Below are positions 1-7,120 of a stretch of 14,279 nt of DNA, piece after piece. The stretch is from positions 1-14,279 of the forward strand of contig JAMAHW010000223.1 of assembly GCA_023627715.1 (NCBI GenBank), read 5' to 3'. A program made the position numbers and the translations under genes. Source of the stretch: Periconia sp. R9002. Lineage: Eukaryota > Ascomycota > Dothideomycetes > Pleosporales > Periconiaceae. Position 1 is the stretch's first letter, and each line of letters begins with the position of its first letter. The notes under the pieces are model-generated. The model was not told the DNA's origin. It did no database searches and saw only the letters and a program-made list of their open reading frames with translations.

Positions 1-31
1 GGATTGGCTGTTTATGAAAGAAAGTACTCAC
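1..31 (-). other. Start of first intron of the Dcr2-type gene (partial)
   Basis: The donor GTGAGT lies at 31-26 on the minus strand. Continuing past it, the reading frame adds only a few unrelated residues and stops at position 12, while the protein should continue. The acceptor lies outside the window. The intron is phase 1, splitting a codon after residue 293. Confidence 0.75.
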
Positions 32-911
32 GTGATAATGCGTGGATGCCCTCACTGTCATGATTGCCAAAGACGGCTGCGAATGGGATTGAACGTTCAA
101 TGATAGGAGCGACCACCTTGAAGAGAGCAGATTGGCTGTCGGGGATGTCGTGATGCAACTGGTCTCCAGTGAGAACAACAAGGTCTGGTTTCTCGATATC
201 CAGAGTCTTTCCAATGAAGTCTACCGTAAGCGGGTCAGCCTCGCTCTCTGGTAGATTCTTTCCGTAGGCGTCAATGGCATCTTTGCACACCCCGACACCA
301 GTAACCATGTGGGTGTCAGAGATCTGGACAATCTTGAATTTGCCATCTTGCCTAACTCTTAAAGCTGGCCTAGGATTTGGTCTCGGCTTGGCTCTGCCAT
401 GGAGTACGCTAAGTCTTGGGACTGGTACTTTTGAGTGGCTGTTAATTTGCAGTGGTGATTGCATGAGAGCCCATTGAGGTCGTGGGTCAACGGCATCCGT
501 ACCGAAGAGAACGTCAATCTCTGTCACAGTCTGATCGATCCTGCCAGAGAACTTGCTTCTTAGCACCCAGATTCCGCCAGGTCGACTCTCCCATGAATGT
601 CCTGAGCTAGGGTTCGGGGCCGACTCGCCGATTTTGATGTCCACAACCACTAAGTCCTCAGGTGCAAGCTCTTCCTCCTTCGCTAGCGCCACATACAGCC
701 ATGCACTCTGCTGAGATGTATACAGATAGAGGTCCTTCTCTATTCGGTGCCATATTCGCGGGTCCGGCTCGCAGGTGGAAGCTGTTGAGGAGAAGATGCA
801 TAGGGTCAGATCCGTGACAACTGGGTGAGCTACAACGGCCGTAGCGGAGGGAGCGGAAGACGACGCTGTTTTACATGGGACGACTCCAAAAAGCTCCAGA
901 AAACGACACAT
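32..911 (-). CDS. DCR2: Dcr2-type calcineurin-like metallophosphoesterase, first exon (partial)
   Basis: This is a metal-dependent phosphoesterase of the calcineurin-like fold. The yeast relative Dcr2 is a phosphatase linked to cell-cycle entry and the unfolded protein response. The exon encodes 293 codons plus one base. The N-terminal half (about residues 31-170) has the conserved fungal Dcr2 region, including RPGGIWVLRS near 110 and DVLFGTDAVDPRP near 133-144. The metal-binding motifs follow: DTH at 199-201, GDQLHH at 249-254 and GNHD at 282-285. The exon ends at a good donor (GTGAGT on the minus strand, positions 31-26), right after the GNHD block, and the rest of the catalytic domain lies beyond the left edge. 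An in-frame TGA stands about 27 bases upstream of the ATG at 911, so this is the first usable start unless another exon exists. The hydrophobic N-terminal anchor I expect from fungal relatives is not evident. The family call is firm; orthology to yeast DCR2 itself is inferred. Confidence 0.85.
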
Positions 912-1693
912 TGCGGCTAGTAAGATAATTACTGCTCAGACGATCCTCAGCGTAGGTATGTTGTTGCTGTTTTGTTGCAACTGGTCTTTGTCAGAGTAGA
1001 TCGGGACGCGGCCAACGCGGCACGGGTTAAGGTCGGTCCGCGATTCGCCACTTTGGCGACACAGTTCTTGGCATTCGCGAAGTGACCGCAGCTTTGTGGT
1101 ACCCCCAACCGATCACCATTTCGTCATATCTCCATCAAAACTATGCGATTTTTCCCTTGAATCATCTACCAATGTACGAATGGAGTGCATATACTTTCTA
1201 AACGTTACAGATGTTGATGATCAACGGCGTCTGCATTTACTTGAATGTGTGAATCGCACAAATGAACCGTAGCCTACCGCCATTCCCAGGAAGGGTTGAT
1301 CACCAACACAATAACGGAAGCCACCGAGTGGTGCCAAGCTGCAATGAAGATCAGTTAAAATAGGCCACAGTGAGTGAGCAGAACACCTCAACGCAAAAAA
1401 CACTTCAACGCAAAGTACCTTTTAGTATAATCCACTCTCCTTACGTGTTGCAGAGCGCATATCCTATTTCAGCTGAATAACGTTAGCTTGTGGGCTAAGA
1501 CCTAGGGTTCTAAAGGTTGGGTGCAGATCTGACGCCCCGTTTTCACTCTCTAAAAACGGCTTAAGCCGCATTATGCAGAGAACGGTTATCTAAGCTGTAT
1601 ATTGGCCAGGAGATTGGCCGGGTGTTGCCGCGAGATCTTGCCTTCTTGGACCTGATGGGTGGCATGATAGGTGCGAAAACGCCGGCGGCGTAT
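912..1693. other. Non-coding stretch upstream of the phosphoesterase gene
   Basis: This should hold the promoter and leader of the minus-strand phosphoesterase gene. The roughly 70 bases before its ATG are rich in CAA/AAC as often seen in fungal leaders, but I see no clear TATA box. Near the transposon end is a small cluster of inverted repeats: a 12-bp palindrome CGGCTTAAGCCG at 1557-1568, and 7-bp arms CCGTTTT (1537-1543) and AAAACGG (1553-1559). The only open stretch, about 60 codons at 1221-1403 on the minus strand, resembles no protein I know. No RNA gene was recognised. Confidence 0.5.
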
Positions 1694-1695
1694 TA

Positions 1696-1739
1696 ACGTA
1701 AGCGATCATCAAATGCACGCTATCACCAAATGCACGGTC
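1696..1739 (+). repeat. Left terminal inverted repeat of the transposon
   Basis: It begins ACGTAAGCGATC and matches the reverse complement of the right end over 44 bp with one mismatch at 1709 (T here, C in the partner). Similarity continues to 1742 with one more mismatch. Inside lie two direct copies of a 15-bp motif, ATCATCAAATGCACG (1705-1719) and ATCACCAAATGCACG (1722-1736), with starts 17 bp apart. These are probable transposase binding sites. Confidence 0.93.
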
Positions 1740-1856
1740 CCCTGTACACGAGCCTACCGAACAAAAACCTCAACACCAGCCAATTGAGATGATGGATAAT
1801 CTTCAAATCTTGGCTACAAAGTAAAGAAAACCATGCGGAAGCGTATATTTATTTAC

Positions 1857-3776
1857 CTAATCCCGAAACCTTAAGGGGAGCGTAATCTGCCGCCCGCTTC
1901 GTCCAACTACCGATTTGGGCCTCTTAGAACTTTCTGTGGTACTATCCTCTCTTTTCCGCTTCTGTGGCTTCTTTCCTTTCGTTTGCTGATCCTTTTGAAG
2001 CTGCTTTTCCTGCCGAATTTGTTTGTTAACTTGCAGTCGTACGAGCCGTTCTTCTTTTTCGCGCTCCTTTTGTTGCAGTTTTTCCACCCGGGCCCTTCTT
2101 CTCTCCTCCCTTTTCTTAAGAGCCTCCTGTGCCTTTCTCTCCTTCTCAGCCGCCCAATTCCGGCGTCGTTCTTCAGCTTCGGCCTTTTCGCGTTGTTTCT
2201 GCTCTTCCAGCGCATTCATACGGCTTCGTACGGCAGCAACTTTAGCGGGAGAGAAGAACTGGGCCTCACCAGGCCGTTCTTGGTCAAAAAGCCCAGCCGG
2301 CCTCCCTCTTTTCCGCCATTTTTTCTCATTGACAAGTGCCGTACGAAGTCCTTGGTTCTCGTGTTCAAGTATTTCGTTCCGCATTGCTAGTTTTTCGCTG
2401 GCGCGGATGATTAGATCTATCCCGAGATTAATATCCTCTTTCTCCTTAGACATTGCCTTTATCGCACGACGGAGACCTCGTACAGAGCCTGGGGTAATAT
2501 GCTTCCCTTCACTATCGCTTATGATTGGTGATGGGGTCTCCTTTTTAATCTTTTGAAGTACCTTACTCTGATCTATAGGATAGATACCTGCAGTAGCGAA
2601 GGCAGATCGGATATTCTCTACTGTTAACGCGGAATTCCACGCCGCACGAAAGAGAGTCCAAAAGTTTCGCTTTGTTACTCGAGAGAACCCGTGGCTTGAC
2701 TGAATAAGCCGATCAATTTCTTTTGAATATGCGGTGGAAAGCGGAGAGAAGATTCCAACGTCAAGGGGTTGTAACCGGTGCGTTGAATGCGGCGGTAAAA
2801 TTGCGAGAACAATGCCATGTTGATCACAAAACTCAATGAATCGAAGGTTAACATGGCTTGAGTGACCGTCCACAAGAAGAAGCCGTTTCGATTTGCCGGC
2901 CTTTTCCCTCGTACGAGGCTCAAATATCTTCAAAAGCCATGACATCCCGAGTTCATCATTCGTCCAACCCTTCTTTGAGACTGCAAAATAAGCATTGTCC
3001 GATGAGCCATCGAAATCTTCTAACCAAGTGTTTTGAAGGTCATTTGAACCGCCTTGATAAATTAAGGCCGGTGGGAGCGCTGTTCCGTCGGCGCAAATTG
3101 CTGCGAGAAGGGATATAAATTCCCGACTACCATCTTGATTTGATCCGAGAATTTTCTTCGTCCGAAGCTGCTTTATTGAGACAATTCTTTTCATCGTACG
3201 ACATAGGCCAAGGAGAAACCCTTTCTCGTCAAAATTGTATATATTTGAATAGCGGATGCGGTACTTTTTGACCTTTTCCCCAAGCTAGATGAGCGAAGTA
3301 AGCACACGCCCTAACGTTGCAGATCTGAAAGGAATTAAAGGAGGGAGGAGTCGTACGACTCGATAGAATTGCTCAAAGTACGCAGTATTATCGGCTACCT
3401 TACGTGTTTGGTCGATTCCACGAAGATAGATACTTTTAATCTTATTCTCGTACCGCTGGCAGAATCGGCGAACCCAGCACTTTCCAACCGGCTCTCGTAC
3501 CATCTCCACAATTAAATTTTCGAGAATTTGAGGGGTCGGAGGCATTCCACGGTCTGAAAGATCTGAGATATGCTGTAGAAGAACTTCTTCTTGGGCGTCT
3601 GTGAGAAGCTTCTGGTGAACTGAGCGTGATGCTTGGTATGAGGTCGTTTTTCCTTTAAAGCGGCGCACGAGCGTCGTACGATCTAGATTGTACTTTTTCG
3701 CTGTAGCATTAAAGTTTATGTCTTCTTGCGATTTCAGATCATCAAGAGCCAGTTGAATATCTTTTTCGTTGACCAT
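1857..3776 (-). CDS. Pogo-like DDE transposase (two exons, 3357-3776 and 1857-3284)
   Basis: This enzyme cuts and reinserts its own element. Spliced, it is 615 aa. Residues 5-45 form a pipsqueak-type helix-turn-helix (NATAKKYNLDRTTLVRRFKG at 23-42). Residues about 53-115 form a CENP-B/Tc5-type DNA-binding helix-turn-helix (GKCWVRRFCQRY at 98-109). The DDE nuclease domain starts near 145, with aspartates D159 (YNFDEKGF), D279 (LLVDGHSSH) and D315 (LQPLD), a DD35D spacing. After it come an AT-hook-like KRGRPAG near 465-471, a Lys/Glu/Arg-rich coiled coil at about 498-575 and a basic KRKRED at 582-587, a likely nuclear localisation signal. An in-frame TAG at 3287-3285 would separate the DNA-binding and catalytic parts. 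Removing a 72-nt intron joins them in frame and restores the family-like stretch before YNFDEKGF. If the intron is not real, this is a pseudogene with a single nonsense codon. Confidence 0.87.
3285..3356 (-). other. Predicted 72-nt phase-0 intron in the transposase gene
   Basis: The donor is GTACGA (3356-3351), the acceptor CATCTAG (ending at 3285), and a branch-point-like GCTTAC sits about 14 bases before the acceptor. Removing it joins FYRV to LGEKVKKY, which fits pogo transposases, whereas the translated intron (23 residues) is unlike the family. The length is divisible by three and its last codon is an in-frame TAG. The donor is weaker than the fungal consensus GTAAGT/GTATGT; using GTCGTA three bases earlier (75 nt) is also possible. 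A 14-bp perfect palindrome (3348-3361) spans the donor. Confidence 0.7.
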
Positions 3777-3814
3777 TTTATCGAATTTTAGAGATGGAGG
3801 GTGCTAGTGTGGGA

Positions 3815-3858
3815 GACCGTGCATTTGGTGATAGCGTGCATTTGGTGATCGCTTACGT
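3815..3858 (-). repeat. Right terminal inverted repeat of the transposon
   Basis: On the minus strand it reads ACGTAAGCGATCACC onward and pairs with the left repeat over 44 bp with one mismatch. Both internal copies of the 15-bp motif are perfect here: CGTGCATTTGGTGAT on the plus strand at 3818-3832 and 3835-3849. It probably contains or adjoins the transposase promoter, since the start codon is only 38 bp further in. Confidence 0.93.
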
Positions 3859-3860
3859 TA

Positions 3861-4321
3861 TGGGCCGTGCATGGAGGGGTCCGCGGTCCCGGTGTTATCG
3901 GACTCGTTGCTTCCGCCAATGTACTCTTGCATCTATACCAATCATCTTACACTTCAACAAGTACAGATGGATGGCTGGCAGATACAAGCTCTATGCTGCA
4001 AGAAGCATGCTAGCAGGCGCGAATGTGAAGCACTGCATACGGTTCGTGCGTTGGACCGGCTGGTGTTGGCATATAGCTGTCAACGACGATATATTGACGG
4101 TGAGAAGCCTTCAAATTTTCCAAACACTCTCCAACAATTTACAGAGGCACCTTCGATCTCTAGCTCGTTTATTTCTGCCTCCGAATATTGATCCTTCCAC
4201 TTCTGTCAGCGAGCTTAGTATCCTAGCCATAAGCAAAACGGTTATTCAATGAGGGAAACACTTTCGTAATGTAATCACACCATAGACGTTGACGAGGATC
4301 TATAATAACGCACCCAGAACA
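3861..4321. other. Short intergenic stretch between transposon and small gene
   Basis: About 460 bases with no recognisable gene. Open frames of 100-150 codons on the plus strand (from about 3794 and 3871) start inside or beside the transposon end and give translations without family features. The stretch presumably holds the promoter of the small plus-strand gene that follows; the transposon would then sit within about 0.5 kb upstream of that gene. Confidence 0.5.
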
Positions 4322-4352
4322 ATGCCTAGTTATCCCCTTTTCATCGTGACTT

Positions 4353-4742
4353 ATGATCGCGGTGAGCGTTTGGGATGACTCTACTAAGAAGAAACCATTC
4401 CATTGGGCCTTCTTCATCAAGACCGGGAGCACCGCAGGTGAAGGTCTTGCATTTCAGCTGCGCGGAATGCCGGGAGCCTTTTATTATTCGGGGGAAGAGA
4501 GGGTGAACATCAATTCGTCCGGGAGCAAGAATGGAGAGCTCGAAATTGGGGCTATTCCTGTGAGCAAGTACGACCGCTTTAAGCAGCTTTTAGCAGCTGC
4601 GCCTATCAACAATATCGAATCTTCGAATTGGAACTGTCAAGACTGGAGTTTGAGTGTCTTGAATTGGCTTCGGCAGGAAGGATTCGTAGAGGAGCAGTAC
4701 CAGAACAATGTCATTAAGCACTGGCTTCGAGAGGACAAGTAG
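4353..4742 (+). CDS. Small fungal protein of DUF6914 type, possible papain-like fold; N-terminus uncertain
   Basis: The open frame gives 129 aa without signal peptide or membrane segment. Key features are FHWAFFI (His17-Trp18) and WNCQDW (Asn94-Cys95-Gln96-Asp97-Trp98), then a charged C-terminus. From memory this layout resembles the small fungal DUF6914 proteins of unknown function; I cannot confirm that by search. The His-then-Asn-Cys order is also that of permuted papain-fold enzymes (LRAT, NlpC/P60, PPPDE types), an inference. The annotated ATG at 4353 may be wrong. An ATG at 4322 in a better context (AACAATGCC) opens another frame reading MPSYPLFIVTYDRGER, a credible N-terminus, which stops at a TGA at 4376-4378. 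One extra base near the TTTGGG run (about 4369-4374) would explain this, as a real frameshift or a sequencing error. The gene is convergent with the APH gene, 58 bp between stops. Confidence 0.62.
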   Translation: MIAVSVWDDSTKKKPFHWAFFIKTGSTAGEGLAFQLRGMPGAFYYSGEERVNINSSGSKNGELEIGAIPVSKYDRFKQLLAAAPINNIESSNWNCQDWSLSVLNWLRQEGFVEEQYQNNVIKHWLREDK

Positions 4743-4800
4743 TTTTAACAACCGAGAATGTGGATGGCGCTTGGACGAAAGGCTCTTATTGCTTTTAAGT

Positions 4801-5556
4801 TCAGAATTGCTGGAGAATACGCTCAATTTGTAGTTCGGACGGATAAGGATCTAAGACTTTCCCCACGAGTACTTTCCACCACTGCATGTATCTGTTCCCG
4901 AACAATGATTTAGTGTACTCCCAATATGCTGGCCACCCGCCAGCCATCTCCCAATCAACAATTCCGGTTATCTTTCCTGTGGACGGCTCAACGAGAATAT
5001 GGTCCCCACAAAGGTCTGCGTGGGTAAATGTGACCTCGTGATCGTCTGCCAGTCGTTGGCGATAAGATACAGCAAGTTCAGGACGAGGACACCGTGCGAC
5101 GGGTGCGACAAGGACATTGTGAAATTCAGAAACCGAGGTGAAAGGACCGCAGGGGAGACCGTTGTTCAGACGATGATCGTAAGCTGGTCCGCCAATACAA
5201 GATCCGATGTAGCTAGGCTCTGGAAGATGGATAGCCCGTAGCTCACTGAGGTAGTTGGAGAGATCACGTTGCGTTGTCGCTTGCGCTTCTTCGCTCATGC
5301 GCGTCCAAATATCAGTTAGAGGCAACCCAGGAATCGAGTACATAGAAAACCAACTGCCACTCTCCTGGATGTGCGACTGGATCACGAGAGGCATAGGAAT
5401 CGATGTATTGCGCCGAACGAAGAAGATGGCATTCACTTCTCTCTGGATCTCATGGCGTGTTCCATACTTGATGAAGATAGAGTCGTTGGTTTCGTGAGCC
5501 CGCTCGGCTAGCGACTGAATGGCGCGGTCGGGAAGCACGGGTAATGTGGTCGGCAT
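4801..5556 (-). CDS. APH-fold (aminoglycoside phosphotransferase-like) kinase
   Basis: This is a single-exon 251-aa protein of the APH/choline-kinase-like fold, an ATP-dependent small-molecule phosphotransferase family that is large in moulds. The real substrate is unknown, and the family name does not imply drug resistance here. From the ATG at 5556: Lys30 (IFIKYG) and Glu40 (EIQREV) are the ATP-anchoring pair, SIPGLPLTDIW near 73-84 is the hinge region, HADLCGDH (His179, catalytic Asp181, Asp185) is the Brenner motif, and IVDWEMAG (Asp201) binds metal. Asp185 stands where bacterial APHs have Asn, common in the fungal group as I recall. The common fungal GWWPAYWEY reads GGWPAYWEY. The frame is open ten codons further up to a GTG at 5586, not a credible eukaryotic start. 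The length is typical and the gene looks intact. Confidence 0.88.
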   Translation of the reverse strand: MPTTLPVLPDRAIQSLAERAHETNDSIFIKYGTRHEIQREVNAIFFVRRNTSIPMPLVIQSHIQESGSWFSMYSIPGLPLTDIWTRMSEEAQATTQRDLSNYLSELRAIHLPEPSYIGSCIGGPAYDHRLNNGLPCGPFTSVSEFHNVLVAPVARCPRPELAVSYRQRLADDHEVTFTHADLCGDHILVEPSTGKITGIVDWEMAGGWPAYWEYTKSLFGNRYMQWWKVLVGKVLDPYPSELQIERILQQF

Positions 5557-7120
5557 GGCTGGCTCTGGATATGAGCAGCTGTACACTAGAGGTTCGAAAG
5601 TTCCAGGAAAGGACGTAGTTACGACAGCCCGTTGACACCTGATCGTATGGGGAGACTTAGAGTGGACGGCCCATCTATAAGGGGAGAGAATGCTGCCGGT
5701 AGGTTAGGTAGGATGCCGATTTTAACGCTTGCGGAGGTTTAGCACTAGTAAATGCTGCTGCCTATTTTTCACCCAAGCGTTAGCGGACTGGTGGAATGGC
5801 TGGATGAGATCGGAGAAACAGAAGAGGAAGCGGGAAAGGGTCGAGAAGCTTCTGGGGTTGATCGCATGATCTACTTTCCCACTACAAGTTAGCGTGTTTC
5901 CTTATAGGTCCGTGCGGCCTTCATTATAGCCACGCATTGTCCTTTACGCCCCGCCAGCGGCTTGCCAGTTGCGCGGCTCTGGTAAGTTGCATTGCCGCCG
6001 CTAAAAATACACGTTTTTAGGCACCTTTCGTGCTCGTGCGTGCGCATATGGGCGCATATGTCCTCGGCGGTAACGCCGTCATCTCACCGCGTGGGAAGGC
6101 ACCCTTTATGACGCCCAAAGCAGAAGGGGGAAAGCAGCAACGAGTCTGAGGACAGAGCTAAGCGTGTGGAGCTTTAGCATGTGAAAACCGTTTTGTTGCC
6201 GAATATGATCTTGAATGCGATTGTTGATCTGAAAGTACATAGCTCGCGTCGATACTCATAATGATAGAAGGCTATTGCCTGGCTGCGGATCGAAAGCGCC
6301 ACGATCTAATGAATGCGAAATTAGATCACTGCCTCGGGCGAGGCAGACTTCAATGTCGGTCGTGACGTGTGAAAGCCTTAGCTCATATGTGTACATAGGG
6401 AATAAAGACCTTCCAACACTCCATGGGCGAGCCAACATTCGTTTGTAACTTTGTGAATATGATTTATCTCATGAAATCAGGCACGATCAAAAGTAGCTTA
6501 GGCTTCAATCGGGCTCGAGCTTGCACTTGACCAAGAATTAATCATGTCAGCCAAGTACATAGATGTGGCTGAGTCGAAGGTAGTATAGGTTCTGGCTCGC
6601 GCGGAAAGTTATTTTACTGCGGCATCGATAATGGTCGCAGCTACCCCGCCATTCACGTGCACATGTCGGCCAAACGGGCAACTATTGGCATCATCGTGGC
6701 GTGCTTCCATTTGTCCGCCAATATCACCAGGACGCTTTTAGAGAGTGCCATACAGTGAAAACTTCTCGCACTGCAGTGGATGTTACCTGCGAAGCGTCTG
6801 GGTCAGATGCGCGGAGTGATTGATTAATTGATTCCTGCACAGCTGCAGCCACGATTTCTCTTCAGCTATGACCGGTGAGGCGGGCTTGGCGACCAGCCGA
6901 CGACGATGCTGGAAGGAGGCGCTCACGACCAAGCAGTCTGAGTTATCCTCAGCCACATGTGGCTGTGCAGGCCCACTAGCTCCCACGGAGGATTTCCTCG
7001 GCCACATAGCCCGAGCGCTCATGATTCTAGCGCATCGCGGCCTTCCGTTATCCTCGCCAGCTCTCCAACCGTTTTTGCATATCCCGCTTTTCTGCTCTTA
7101 ACCCAGACTGCTCCAATACA
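5557..7120. promoter_or_regulatory. Divergent intergenic region between APH gene and kinase-like gene
   Basis: This 1.56-kb stretch lies between two genes transcribed away from each other, so it should contain both promoters. I see no convincing exon; open frames of 60-99 codons are short and overlapping. A TATA-like CTATAAGG is at about 5676-5683 on the plus strand, which does not suit the minus-strand APH gene. The section 5990-6080 has a 7-bp stem hairpin (6001-6020), a doubled GCGCATATG and a CGGCG/CGCCG inverted repeat. Just before the kinase ATG a CTTAACCCAG could be a leader-intron acceptor, but nothing confirms it. Confidence 0.45.
6001..6078. repeat. Cluster of small inverted and direct repeats
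   Basis: CTAAAAA and TTTTTAG flank a 6-base loop at 6001-6020. GCGCATATG occurs twice nearly in tandem at about 6043-6060. CGGCG and CGCCG form a hairpin with a 4-base loop at 6065-6078. Each alone could be chance; the close grouping between divergent promoters makes them candidate protein-binding sites. No function is known to me. Confidence 0.3.

Larger units (their letters stand above)
1696..3858 (-). mobile_element. Complete pogo-like (Tc1/mariner superfamily) DNA transposon
   Basis: The element is 2163 bp, a normal size for fungal Fot/pogo elements. It is bounded by 44-bp terminal inverted repeats (43 of 44 identical) and flanked on both sides by TA (1694-1695 and 3859-3860), the target duplication of this superfamily. 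It carries one transposase gene on the minus strand, with only 38 bp between the start codon and the inner edge of the right repeat, and 117 bp after the stop. The ends are almost identical, the frame is open apart from the presumed intron, and all three catalytic aspartates are present, so insertion looks recent and the copy may be autonomous. The single repeat mismatch is a C/T transition outside the CpA context of repeat-induced point mutation. The pre-insertion site reads GCGGCGTAT-TA-TGGGCC in the inferred empty allele. Confidence 0.93.

Noticed and set aside
2023..2556. Plus-strand frame of 177 codons rich in Phe, Ser and Leu
   Set aside because: It is the antisense of the Lys/Glu/Arg-rich C-terminus of the transposase and has no features of its own.
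3285..3287. TAG inside the transposase read as an inactivating nonsense mutation
   Set aside because: The 72 nt before it begin with GT, end in TAG, have a branch-point-like GCTTAC and encode residues unlike the family; removing them joins the domains in frame. Kept as the alternative explanation.
3794..4252. Plus-strand frames of 152 and 106 codons next to the transposon
   Set aside because: One starts inside the transposon end and both have unremarkable translations with no domain.
5557..5586. Upstream start of the APH gene at 5586 giving ten more residues
   Set aside because: The codon there is GTG. The first ATG is at 5556 and the family-like sequence begins just after it.
5587..5606. 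GGTTCGAAAG resembling the T-loop of a tRNA
   Set aside because: The flanking bases do not pair into a stem, and no D-arm, anticodon arm or acceptor stem can be found around it.
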